Positions 43,015 to 52,678 of a stretch of DNA of 64,000 bases are shown piece after piece. Below the pieces are notes generated by a model, which worked only from the letters and a program-made list of their open reading frames with translations, was not told the DNA's origin and searched no databases. Numbering within the stretch: the stretch's first letter is position 1; every line of letters starts with the position of its first letter. The position numbers and the translations under genes were made by a program. This DNA is from Adiantum capillus-veneris. Taxonomy: Eukaryota; Streptophyta; Polypodiopsida; Polypodiales; Pteridaceae. The stretch is taken from positions 49,610,274-49,674,273 of the forward strand of contig CM043942.1 of NCBI GenBank assembly GCA_014529385.2, in the 5' to 3' direction.

Positions 43015-43665
43015 AAGCTTTAATGGAAAGCTTATCACCTACTCCAAGCTTGTGAGAAGGGAGGCCTACATCAACAACTCTTGGCTTTGTGATGCAAATC
43101 CAACCAAGAGCCAAGCTTCAATGCATGCTCATCTCGTCTACCATGCTAATTACTAAGCTAAGCTATGCTAATATGAGTGATTATGTGAGGAGATGTACAT
43201 CTTTCTCGTAAGAATACTCCTCCTTCCTCTCAATCTACTCTCATAGCCCGCTAGCTCTCACCATCTTCGAAGGTGTGTGAGGTCTTGGGTCTGAGACCGT
43301 GAGGGAATTGATATTGTGTTTGATAAGTGTTTTGCTTGGTGCATGAAGTTTCCATCTTCATTGCACTAGCTAGTATTGAAGGAACACAAAGAATTGTATT
43401 GTAAAATGTCTCTCTTGATGGGAGAAACCATAATACAAATCCTTTTGGAGGGGTGACCGGCTCCATATAAATCCGGTCCTCAATTGTTGTCAATAGCTTA
43501 GTTTCTCTCTCTTTTGAAGTATTGTTCATGCTATCTAACAAGGTGTTATGGCTTTTGTTGCTCTCTCCACCCTAGCACTCTTGTTATTCTCATTAGTAAT
43601 CTATTCTAATGAAATTCTCACTATGTTCATGCTATTTTCTGCTACAACACTAATTAAATGCTACA
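42052..43665 (+). repeat. 3' LTR of element A (about 1.6 kb)
   Basis: It starts TGTCATAATA after a purine tract and ends AATGCTACA (TG...CA). The right third matches the 5' LTR remnant at 25,750-26,058. It contains (CA)n at about 42,432-42,459 and a (CT)n run at about 42,972-43,008. The final 80 bases also occur inverted at the right edge of the window, so the palindrome reaches into this LTR. Confidence 0.75.
42972..43008. repeat. (CT)n microsatellite
   Basis: About 18 uninterrupted CT units inside the element A LTR. Confidence 0.95.
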
Positions 43666-44129
43666 CCAAAAGTTTTCCTGTGGGTGTGAGTAAGTGTGTG
43701 GAGGAGGCACTTCCATTTCGAACCTTTTTCTTGAGTAGCAAGGTATATCTTCAATCAAAGTGCATATATGAGATCTGCAAAAAAATGTTGGTGCATTGTT
43801 TCCACATATTTATCAAAGATTGGACAATGTTTCAACTGTTTGAAATGCTTATATTGCTTGGTTACAGTTGTAGGTAGTTGTGATCATGGCAATCAGCTAA
43901 GATTCGGGTAGAGAGAAGACCCATTCATGCCAGATTGTCAGATAGCAAACAAGTGGTTCTTTTATTGAAATGTTTATGGCAGTCATTGTCATACCATTAT
44001 TTTTGGTTTTGCCCCCCCTCTCTCTCTCTCTCTCTCCCCTCTCTCTCTCTCGTGTCACTACCGGTTGAACAAATGCTAAGCCTTGTATTGGCTTAAGAGT
44101 AGCAGAGTCACACGCCGTCTTTAACTTAT

Positions 44130-44455
44130 AGGTCTTTGTTCTTTTTTATCTTGCTCGCCCAATGCCTTCTTTGATTCACAACCCATGAGGCAAGCGCATG
44201 CACGCACACCTGTGTTTAACAAAACTTGGAAAACATACAAATAAGAGTCATATTGAGTATATTTGAACGTTTTTAGATTTATTTTCCACAATTTCAGAGG
44301 TCGTCTCTTATAGGTCTTTGCTCGTTTTGATGCGTGCATGTGAGCAAATGCACACCCTTGTTTTTCAAAACTTGGAGAACCTACAAATAAGAGTCATAGT
44401 GAGTATATTTGAAGGTTTTTAGATTTAATTTTCCACCATTTAAGAGGTCATCTAA
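44130..44455. repeat. Tandem duplication of 150-180 bp in the left arm
   Basis: Two units sharing ACAAATAAGAGTCATA, GAGTATATTTGAA and TTTTTAGATTTA. Both units are also present in the right arm (about 63,150-63,480), so this duplication came before the palindrome. Confidence 0.9.
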
Positions 44456-45233
44456 CCTTCAAATGTTTAATTTGACAGTAAATTTCAAATTTTGTAGGTG
44501 GGATTACAGGTTTATTTCGAGCATGTGCAGTATGCAAACACATTCTCTCATAATGATTTTCACACTTCGAAAGGAGTACCAAAATGTCATCCAAAGAGTT
44601 TCATAAAAAAGTCACGAGGTAATTTATTTTTAAAAAAATTAAACACTAGATTTTTTGTCCATCTCCCCCACTTCAAGTTGGGTGCCTTGTGCACACACAA
44701 ACTTACACACCTTTCTTTGTTTACCGATTTAGCTCTTCACTTATGGGTAAGGTCAGCCCATGATTCTTCCATGCCGTGTGAATGGTGTATATGATGAGAT
44801 TGCCTCGCTCCATATTCTCTAAGTTTAATTTTTCCAAGAATCCCCATCAATTTAAACTTTTCTATGGAACTTCTCTCCTAGATTTGCCCCCTTACTCACT
44901 ATGTAATATCAGGCACACTTGCTAGTTGGCCTTCTTTGACACCGCTCATACCACTAGGGTTGCACTAGTCCTCTCAATTGTGCCATAGATCTGAGTCCAA
45001 ACTATGAAAGCTGTAGATCATGCCGAATAGTGAGCAGTAGCATACTTTTGGTCGAGCAGGGGCGCGCCCAAAATGGGGGTGGGTGCGTAAGGGACGGATA
45101 ATACATCATACAAAACACGCACATACTGGCGCGCGCACACACACTATGTTTTATAGTGTCATGATTCAACCTTGTAGAACGAGTCCAATACTTAAACACC
45201 AAGCTACACATTCATTATTCCCCTTTAAATAAC

Positions 45234-45412
45234 ACTAGTATGTGACCCGCGCGTTGCTGCGGCTAAGAAGAAGCAATCATGGCACTCTCCTCCCTCACCT
45301 TCCCCTAACGGTGGCAGCATGTACATATATACATTAGTATGTGACCCGTGCATCGATGTGGTTGAGAAGAAGCGATTGTGGCACTCTCCTCCCTCACCTT
45401 CTTCGAAGGTGG

Positions 45413-45414
<2 letters not shown>
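45234..45414. repeat. Tandem ~100-bp units with GTGACCCGYGCRTYG
   Basis: ACTAGTATGTGACCCGCGCG at 45,234 and ATTAGTATGTGACCCGTGCA at 45,333, each followed by AAGAAGCRAT and GGCACTCTCCTCCCTCACCT. Mirrored at about 59,990-60,170 in the right arm. Motifs of the CTAGTATGTGACCCG type recur in plant transposon ends; I do not assign a family. Confidence 0.75.

Positions 45415-45452
<38 letters not shown>
45415..45452. repeat. (AT)n microsatellite, left arm
   Basis: About 18 AT units followed by an ACACACAC stretch. The right-arm partner is longer (59,938-59,986). Confidence 0.95.
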
Positions 45453-45454
<2 letters not shown>

Positions 45455-45594
45455 CACACACATGTCACATACATACACACACGCATGTCCATGCTTTGAC
45501 ATCGGCCTAGCTATGATCTTAGAAGAGGATTCACACAATCAAATGCACTCTTGTCGAATTTAATAATGGGCTTTTCATAAACCTCCTCCCTCTC

Positions 45595-45644
<50 letters not shown>

Positions 45645-45659
45645 CCCCTACACCCCGCG

Positions 45660-46303
45660 AAAAACTTGATTACATTTAGAGTTGGCATGTGGATGGATTA
45701 ACTTTGCCATAAGCAAACCAATCCCCCTCTATTTGTAGAAACATACTCAACCCTCCAGGTTTCTTTAGTCTCTCTTTTGTGTACGCGTGCGTATACACAC
45801 TCATCCCAACAATCAACAACTCGGTGGGGGAGGGGACGAGGGTGCTCGTGACACATGGAGGTGTCAATTTTTCAAGAAATTTAAGAAAGAGTAGAGGAGT
45901 ACCTCTTTAGAGTAATTTTTAAAATTTTAAAAATATTAAATTACACAATTTGTAAAAATAATATCAATATTGGTCTTGAAAACATTCCCTTGAAAAAAAA
46001 ATCCAAATATATCTTTAAAAGCCATATTTGCATTGAGTAGAAAAAACCTCCTCAAACTTATCTTTTTTTAATGATTTATCCTCGTAGAGGAGAAAGTCTT
46101 TTGTCAAAAAAAAACAAAGGAAGAGTTTTTTTATTTTTCATTGTCTTTAGGAGAGGCTTTTCTTGTAGTTTTTGGTTTTTTAATTTGTGCGTGTAGCTAG
46201 TTGTACTTGGTTCTCACATTTCCAATTTGTTCCTCTAGTTCTCTCAAATTCATCATCATCTAGGTATTCTCAGAGATTTTTCAAATAATACGAATAAGCC
46301 TTT

Positions 46304-46346
<43 letters not shown>

Positions 46347-46542
46347 AGTTAAAATTCCCTTTCTATTACCTACATGTAGTAGATTGGTCATCCAAATTCC
46401 CTTCTAGGAAATAGATTCAGAGTTCAAGATTTATTGGAGGTAGAACTAATCTTCTTTTTCTTCTTCATCCAAATTCCCTTCTAAGAAACAGATTCAGAGT
46501 TCAAGATTTATTGGAGGTAGAACTAATCTTCTTTTTCTTCTT

Positions 46543-46586
<44 letters not shown>

Positions 46587-46644
46587 TTTACTGAAAACTG
46601 AAGATACTTTGTTGTGAGTAGTTGTTGAAAATCAACGTCTCTAT

Positions 46645-46696
<52 letters not shown>

Positions 46697-46732
46697 CTAT
46701 TTCTTTTCATTGATCAGTGTCTCTATATTGTC

Positions 46733-46763
<31 letters not shown>

Positions 46764-46806
46764 TATTTCTTTTTCTTTTCATTGATCAGTGGCTCTATAT
46801 TGTCTG

Positions 46807-46871
<65 letters not shown>

Positions 46872-46882
46872 AATTCACCCAC

Positions 46883-46941
<59 letters not shown>

Positions 46942-47065
46942 TAATTAAAATTTCCTTTTTGTTGCCTACATGTAGTAGATTGGTTATCCAAATTCCCTTC
47001 TAAGAAACAAATTAAGAGTTCAAAATTTATTGGAGGTAGAACTAATATTCTTTTTCTTCTTCATC

Positions 47066-47101
<36 letters not shown>

Positions 47102-47205
47102 TTTACTAAAAATTGAGGATATTTTAATGTGAGTAATTGTTGAAAATCAACGCCTCTATGATCTCTCTCTCTCTCTCTCTCCCCTATTTCTTTTCATTGA
47201 TCAGT

Positions 47206-47287
<82 letters not shown>

Positions 47288-47391
47288 ACACACAACGTCT
47301 CTTTGCTCTCTTCTTCTCGTTGATTGGCTCTCTCTTTTAACACACACAACCTCTATCAACTCTCTTCTTCTCATTGATTGATGCCCTCTGA

Positions 47392-47436
<45 letters not shown>

Positions 47437-47539
47437 GTGAACTACATTTGGAGTTGGCATATGGTTGGCTTAACTTTGCGATAAGCAAGCAAACCCCCCC
47501 TCTATTCATAGAAAGATACTCAACTTTCGAGTTTTCCTT

Positions 47540-47586
<47 letters not shown>

Positions 47587-47960
47587 CGTACACACTCATC
47601 GCAAAAAATCAACAACTTGGTGGGAGAGGGGACGGGATAGCACGTTTCTCGTGACTTATGGAGATGTCAATTTTTCTAGAACTTTAAGAAAGAGTATATG
47701 AGTGTCTCTTTAGAGTAATTTTCAAAATTTTAAAATACAAAGTTATAGAATTTATTAAAATAATATCAATATTGATCTTGAAAAAATCCCCTTGAAAATA
47801 ATAATCCTAATATATCTTCAAATTCAAAAGTCAAATTTGCATTGAGGAGTAAAATTCCCCTCCAATTTACCTTTTTTGTATGAGACATATTTCTTTTGGC
47901 AAAAGAAAGAAAGTAAATCTTTTTTTTCATTGTCAAAAGGAGGTCATTCCACAAGTCCCC
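45660..47960. repeat. Interleaved duplications and (TC)n/(AT)n tracts, left arm
   Basis: No coding sequence. A ~500-bp unit (GTTGGCATRTGG... to GCATTGAG) occurs at 45,670-46,060 and again at 47,445-47,860. A second unit (CCAAATTCCCTTCTA ... TTCTTCTTCATCC) occurs at about 46,391, 46,467 and 46,988. Long (TC)n, (GA)n and (AT)n tracts lie between (for example 46,809-46,867 and 47,240-47,284). The right arm repeats this whole layout at about 57,240-59,760. Confidence 0.85.
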
Positions 47961-47969
47961 TTTTTTATT

Positions 47970-48995
47970 TTTAATAGCAAAACTCACAATTTTGAGTGAA
48001 TTATATTTATCAACCCAAATAATTACAAGGTCTTGTCATGCTCATGTTGAGCCATGACATCATCCAGGGACCATAATTACAACGGCTATCAGGGCAGCCA
48101 TCCCACCCAACTCGCCCCCTTATCCTTGATACAAAGGGTCCCTTATCATGTTCTTTTGAGATCTTTTAATTATCGATAGCCAAGATTTTCCCCTGTCCTA
48201 GGTGTGCCCTCTACTGTCAACAAAGCGCAAGTAGTCCTAGACCAATCCTCCGAGTGTTGCTTGCATCCGAGCATCCATATTAGCACTTTGCTTTCTTGTA
48301 TAATTTCTGCGAAGCTTGCCACCGCAAGACCTCCTTCAAACACACGGCGGTTCCTTGTCTGCCATACATTATGTAAGAAGACGTACCTGACGATTTGAGT
48401 GTTGATGAGGATGTCAGGATCACCCAAATTCTTCCCTCCAAGGAAGAGATCATCTTGTAAAAACTAATTTTCCATGTTCTTTGGACCCACTTACATATTT
48501 TCCCTGTGAGGCCTTTGATAGTTGGGCAATCCATGAAGAGGTGAGCCATATCTTCACTAGCCAACATGCATCCTGACCCAATCCCTCTTTCCTAAATCTT
48601 CACCCCCGTCGATAGAGCACCCCAGATTACCTTCCACAAAAATACCTTCATGTGTTGCGGAACCTTTGGCTTCCAGATGTTCTCCATTACTTGCTCCCAC
48701 CTTTCCTCCGGCCATTGATCTTGTTCAGGGGGCTAGACCAATTCTTCTTATGTATCATTGTCTGATAGATGTCTTTAGGATGGGGTTTCCATAAGAGACT
48801 GCTTCTGGGCCATTTCCAGGCATTCCCGTTTAACTCCGAATCACAGATAGGCATCACTATATTGACAAGCTCTTTCCTCACTTTGTGGACCAACAAGACC
48901 TCCAAGATATTTAGTTGGTACTGGGTAACTAGAAGGTCAATGGTTTTCCAACTCTTGTTGTCACCGTCCCATAAGTGCCCCAGTCTACAAGTCTT
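47970..48995 (-). mobile_element. LINE 3' fragment, left arm (copy c)
   Basis: On the minus strand: SLLWKPHPKDIYQTMIHKKN, WSSPLNKI, then DMAHLFMDCPTIKGLTGKIC and CKWVQRTWKISFYK, the same zinc-binding C-terminus as copy b, with frameshifts. The 3' end reads CACTCAAAATTGTGAGTTTTGC (one base off the family end) next to a short A-rich stretch at about 47,970. The 5' truncation at about 48,995 is the same as in copy d, so both derive from one insertion that was later duplicated with the palindrome. Confidence 0.85.
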
Positions 48996-49464
48996 ACTCC
49001 TTCACTTTTGCACTTTAGATTAAATGTTTTGTATTTAAACAAGTGATAAAATCACGAGGCTTTCCCTTAATGGATGAACAAAGAACTCTCGTACTAAATC
49101 GGCACTCTCTGTCTCAAATGTAAGTAGAGTTGCTCTTCTTTCTCACTGAGTTTCAAAAAAGCATATTTCATATTGAATTGTGTTTAGCCCAAGCTCTACA
49201 GTTATTGAAAAGAGTGAAAAATTCACGAGGCGTGCATATATGAAATCAAGACAACAGGAAAATATTCGCAAGTGATAAAGAGGAATATCAAATGTTAAAA
49301 TAGCTTGTATACAAAGTAGAAGTTTGGCGCTTGTGTATACATCTGGAAAAAAGCTTAGCAAAGGAAGTGAATGTTGTAGGTGATGTTGGGGGGGTTGAGG
49401 GAGGGGAAGGGGGGGGGGGGGGGGGAGGGAGAGAGAGAGAGGGGGGAGGGGGGGGGGAGGGGGT
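48996..49464 (-). other. Spacer with G-rich tract between LINE and EEP, left arm
   Basis: AT-rich up to about 49,380, then an almost pure purine tract (49,388-49,461) of G runs with GA dinucleotides, matched by the C-rich tract at 55,600-55,658 in the right arm. G runs of up to 17 give quadruplex potential. No gene seen. Confidence 0.7.
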
Positions 49465-50136
49465 TTACTTTGGGAGCAAAAGATGTATAGAAGAGTGATC
49501 TACTGTGGATGGCATAGGAGTTTTTAGCCAAATGTGATCGAGCTTCAAGTTGTACACTGTGGTCACATCATGGATTTTTTGTTTGTATCCATGAGAGTGT
49601 AGTTCCCTTTCCAAGAGTTGATAGTGAGTATTTTTGAGGTTGTTGTCAATGTTGAAGTCGCCAATGATGATGCTTGTTTCAATGTTGACAGCTGCATGGA
49701 TCACACTCTTTAGTATTAGTAGCAAGGAATCCAATGGATTTTTTGGTGATTTGTAAACTGAGACTACATGGAGCAAAAGTTCTCCGTGTATAGAAATGAA
49801 AGCTTCAATGACTTCAATTCCAAGGGCTGATAGTTTCTTTGTGGAGTGAACAATGACATGGTACTTGTGAAAGATTGACATACCAAATTTGTTGTAATAG
49901 TGAATGTGGTTGAAATCTGGTGGAAGTGGGTTAAAGAAAGTGTTTTGTCTTGTTTCTTGGAGGCATAGAATGTCTGACATCATTAAATTTGGATCACTTT
50001 TAATTTGGTGAAGATGCTTCTGGATGGAGACAACATTTAGGGATTGAATGATGTAGTGTGTCTTGGAAGTGGAAGCAAGGAGATCAAGTGTTCCCATCTG
50101 GCGTTGTGTTTTTAGTCTCTCCAACTCAGTGAGCAC
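49465..50136 (-). pseudogene. EEP endonuclease domain of Helentron-like element, left copy
   Basis: A 223-codon frame with the endonuclease/exonuclease/phosphatase fold motifs: IIQSLNVVSIQKHLHQIKSD near residues 28-47, DILCLQETR near 55 (catalytic Glu), VSVYKSPKNP near 126, IIIGDFNIDN near 156 (D-x-N intact), and KLDHIW near 198. The end has a deletion: where the right copy has FFWSDHSLYIF, this one reads STVDHSSIHLL, so the final S-D-H is damaged. Upstream, a one-base insertion creates a stop (GTT-TAA near 50,190) between this domain and the helicase; without it the two would be one protein. An EEP after a helicase is the Helentron architecture. Confidence 0.85.
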
Positions 50137-50187
50137 GATTGCATCAACTTGATTTGGTTTGCAAGTATTGGTTTGAGGATGTGAAGA

Positions 50188-50850
50188 TTAAACATGATCC
50201 TTGACTTGAGAAAGAGCTGTGATAAACCAAGCAAGCGCATTGATTATTGTTGGGTCAAATGCATCGCTTGCATTGTCAGCCTTGTGACCTATGAATAGTT
50301 CGTTGCATTGTGTGCTTGAATGGGGGAGCTGTGTCCTGGATACGCTATTCAGCAAGTTCTTCCCAACCTGGAATTCTTTTGTTGTTTCAAAGATGGGTGT
50401 CCAGTGGTGTTCTATAAATTGAGTGTAGAGACGTGCATTTTCAGCTCGTTGTTTTTCCCCTGTTGAAATGTTGAAGAAATGTATCCATGCGATATGTGAA
50501 TTGTTCCTTTTTTCTACGTGTTTGAGAATACCATCTGCACCATTCACTAGACCGTCGTCCATGTTGATGTTGCCACTAGAAACCTCAACTATCATTTCGC
50601 GTTTTAGCTCCAAGGTGGTTGTCAAACCCGCGGTCATCTGAGGATCATTTGAATGACAAGATTTTTAGAGCATGTTTTGTGGAAAGTGTCTTTCGCGTGT
50701 ACTATGTATGTCTAGGTAGCCAAGCCATTGAAAACAAGTCGATTATGTTCGTTCTTCAATTTGTTTGTGTAGAATAGATGAGGTGTCATAAATTTGTCAA
50801 ACAATTTGTTTCTAAGAGTAGAGTTCACATGGAGAAAATCTTCGTAGCCT
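50188..50850 (-). pseudogene. Helicase C-terminal region, frameshifted
   Basis: Frame 50,939-50,712 ends with MTPHLFYTNKLKNEHNRLVF, and frame 50,637-50,188 has LELKREMIVEVSSGNINMDD, GLVNGADGILKHVE and SVSRTQLPHSSTQ. These match the Pif1-like pattern: P-x-L-x3-N-x2-V-x3-N, then L-x3-M-x-L-x-x-N-I-x2-x-GLVNG, then R-x-Q-x-P. The last helicase motif (T-I-H-K/R-S/A-Q-G) is not seen, so motif VI is lost or deleted. The palindrome spacer begins at about 50,216, inside the end of this frame. Confidence 0.8.
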
Positions 50851-52459
50851 TCCGTATTCTGTTGAGAACAAAAATAAAATTTGTGTCTGATTGGCGCATT
50901 ATTTGTGTTAACTCGTGGCATTTGATATGTGTGTGCCAAAAAGAGGGTGTGAGCAATTCAACTGGTTCTTGTGGCTCGCAAAAGATCCAATGGTCCTGAA
51001 CTGGGCTAGCTTGACAAAGATCTCCACAAAAAATTACGTCCAAACCACCAAATGGTTCAATGTGGTTATGCTTGATGTTGCGAAGTCTTGTATCTATGAT
51101 TCTTAGAAGTTTGTTGCCTATCAAGGAGGCCTCATCAAACACAACTAGTTTGAGGTTTTTGTATAATTGTGAAAGCTCAGCAAGGCTACTAGAAGAGAGG
51201 TTGACATTAGCTTGAAGCACGAGTGGTAGACGCAATGCAGAGTGAATTGTTGTCCCCCCAAGATTGAGTGCTGCTTTGCCAGTATATGTTAGTAGTAAAG
51301 CTGTGGGGAGTTCAATGTCAAGTTGAATCGCCAAGTTGTAGTGTCGAATCAGCCCTTGGACTATAGTTTGCAGCACGAAAGTCTTCCCTGTCCCTGCACC
51401 TCCCGTCAAGAAAAGATGAATAGGCTTCATTGGCTTCAATCGTTTCCTGGTTAAAATGTCATCATAAAGGGATCGTTGATCAGTGTTTAATTTTTCAACT
51501 AATGAATGGTATTCCTCGTTCGGTAGTGCGAGCTTCTTAGAAAGAGGGAGCGACCTCGCTGCAAGTGGAGGTCCTTGAAGATCAAGATCTAGATTGTATT
51601 TGTGAATTTCCATTGTTTCTGCACTTGATGAAGTGTTCATTGAGGACTCCACAATGGTTGAATTTGTGGTCTCTAAGCTTGAGAATTTTTTACGGTTCTC
51701 ATTTATTGTTTGAGAGTGTGTGATATATTTCTCTCTCCAAGAGCTAGGTGTTGGTTCAAAGGTTGACTCTTCACCAATGAACTGTAAAAACAATAAACAA
51801 AGCTCATGATAATGTCTCTCAGAGTCCTTCTCCAATTTGAAATTGATAAACCTAATAATGCAAGTTTTTTTGTTCTTTTGAGGACAGCCACGAACGAGCT
51901 TGTAGTTGCTAGCGTATTCAGCCAAGCATAAGCACTGTAGATTAGGTGGACAGCGTGCGTACTTTGTGACTAGGTCATCGAAGAATATATTTGTGTCCTC
52001 AGGCTGCAAAGAATCCAACATGGCTCTTCTTTTCAACAACAATGTCCTCTTGGCGCTCCAATCAGCATTTATAAACACAAATTCTCTGCTAGCACTATGC
52101 AAAGGTACCGACAATGCAATGTATGCTACTTGTTGTGATGTCATTTCTTGTGCGTTGATCAATGCGCCACCAATATTTTTCAAGCGTTCCAACGTTGGTA
52201 AGTTGTTCTTCTTGCAAGCTTCAACCACGTGTTTGATTGCTTTGCTTACGGAGCTGTCATTTTTTGTCATGTATGATGTGCAATATGCAGCTGCATCGTG
52301 TCCATTGAAAATAAATTGAATATCAATATTTGCATCCCACAATGCACAAAGTTTCTTGTTGAAGTTATTTGTGAAAATGTCCTTGGGGTCTCTTTTCAAA
52401 AGAAGTGTTGGCTCTGTTATGTTTATGCAAAGTGCTTGGAGGTAGTCCTCTTCGTCCAT
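50825..52459 (-). CDS. Rep C-terminus and Pif1-like helicase of Helentron-like element
   Basis: A 544-codon frame. Near its start AAAYCTSYMTK gives Tyr59 and Tyr63, the two-tyrosine catalytic pair (Y-x3-Y) of Helitron Rep proteins that cut and rejoin one DNA strand. The helicase follows: LFLTGGAGTGKT (Walker A, residues 349-360), LVVFDEASLIG (Walker B, 438-448), FGGLDVIFCGDLCQASPV (470-487, motif III) and LTQIMRQSD (517-525). These match superfamily 1B Pif1-type helicases. The frame ends by frameshift just after motif LTQIMRQ. All core catalytic residues visible here are intact. Sits within the palindrome spacer, which is single copy. Confidence 0.92.
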   Translation of the reverse strand: MDEEDYLQALCINITEPTLLLKRDPKDIFTNNFNKKLCALWDANIDIQFIFNGHDAAAYCTSYMTKNDSSVSKAIKHVVEACKKNNLPTLERLKNIGGALINAQEMTSQQVAYIALSVPLHSASREFVFINADWSAKRTLLLKRRAMLDSLQPEDTNIFFDDLVTKYARCPPNLQCLCLAEYASNYKLVRGCPQKNKKTCIIRFINFKLEKDSERHYHELCLLFLQFIGEESTFEPTPSSWREKYITHSQTINENRKKFSSLETTNSTIVESSMNTSSSAETMEIHKYNLDLDLQGPPLAARSLPLSKKLALPNEEYHSLVEKLNTDQRSLYDDILTRKRLKPMKPIHLFLTGGAGTGKTFVLQTIVQGLIRHYNLAIQLDIELPTALLLTYTGKAALNLGGTTIHSALRLPLVLQANVNLSSSSLAELSQLYKNLKLVVFDEASLIGNKLLRIIDTRLRNIKHNHIEPFGGLDVIFCGDLCQASPVQDHWIFCEPQEPVELLTPSFWHTHIKCHELTQIMRQSDTNFIFVLNRIRKATKIFSM

Positions 52460-52678
52460 ATTCAGTGTTTCTAACCAAGCATCAAACGACAGTGTCGGTT
52501 CACGTTCTAAAGCAAGGAGCTACTGATCGATATGTCTCTTCCTATCGACAATTTATTGTCTTGTTGTGTTGTTCACATTGTTTGGGCATAAGATAATTGT
52601 CCTTCTTGAGGGTGGTCGTGGGAAGCCAAATCGACACAAAGTTTTGTGCTTTTTGCATGTCTTGCGATGTGAGTGAAT
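52460..52678 (-). pseudogene. Rep Cys/His segment, frame broken
   Basis: On the minus strand, from a stop at 52,679 onward, a shifted frame reads HRKTCKKHKTLCRFGFPRPP. This matches the conserved H-x-x-x-C-x4-x-x-C-RFGFPRP block between the HUH motif and the two-tyrosine motif of Helitron Rep proteins, so only a small frameshift separates the two Rep frames. Confidence 0.8.

Larger units (their letters stand above)
25750..43665 (+). mobile_element. Ty3/gypsy chromodomain element A, split by nested insertions
   Basis: Remnant 5' LTR (25,750-26,058), primer site, gag, protease, start of RT; then element B (28,362-37,116); then the rest of RT, RNase H, integrase, chromodomain and a complete 3' LTR (42,052-43,665). 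The RT reading frame resumes exactly across element B (CMT / FGLYEYLVLPFG), which proves that the two halves were one element. Many stops and frameshifts make it an old copy. Confidence 0.88.
43584..50215 (+). repeat. Left arm of a giant inverted repeat
   Basis: From TTATTCTCATTAG at 43584 to the GAGAAAGAG near 50,215 this arm matches, block by block, the reverse complement of 54,819-64,000. Shared blocks include the LTR end, two 150-180-bp tandem units at 44.1-44.5 kb, the GTGACCCGYGC repeats, paired 500-bp duplications, a LINE 3' end and an EEP domain. Arms differ by substitutions, microsatellite length, and a 2.2 kb insertion in the right arm. The left boundary cannot be fixed because the partner arm runs off the window. 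Confidence 0.95.

Noticed and set aside
43548-43877. 109-codon hydrophobic frame starting at 43,548, possible membrane protein
   Set aside because: It spans the LTR end and arm sequence; the mirrored arm has frame-changing differences, so it is not conserved as a protein.
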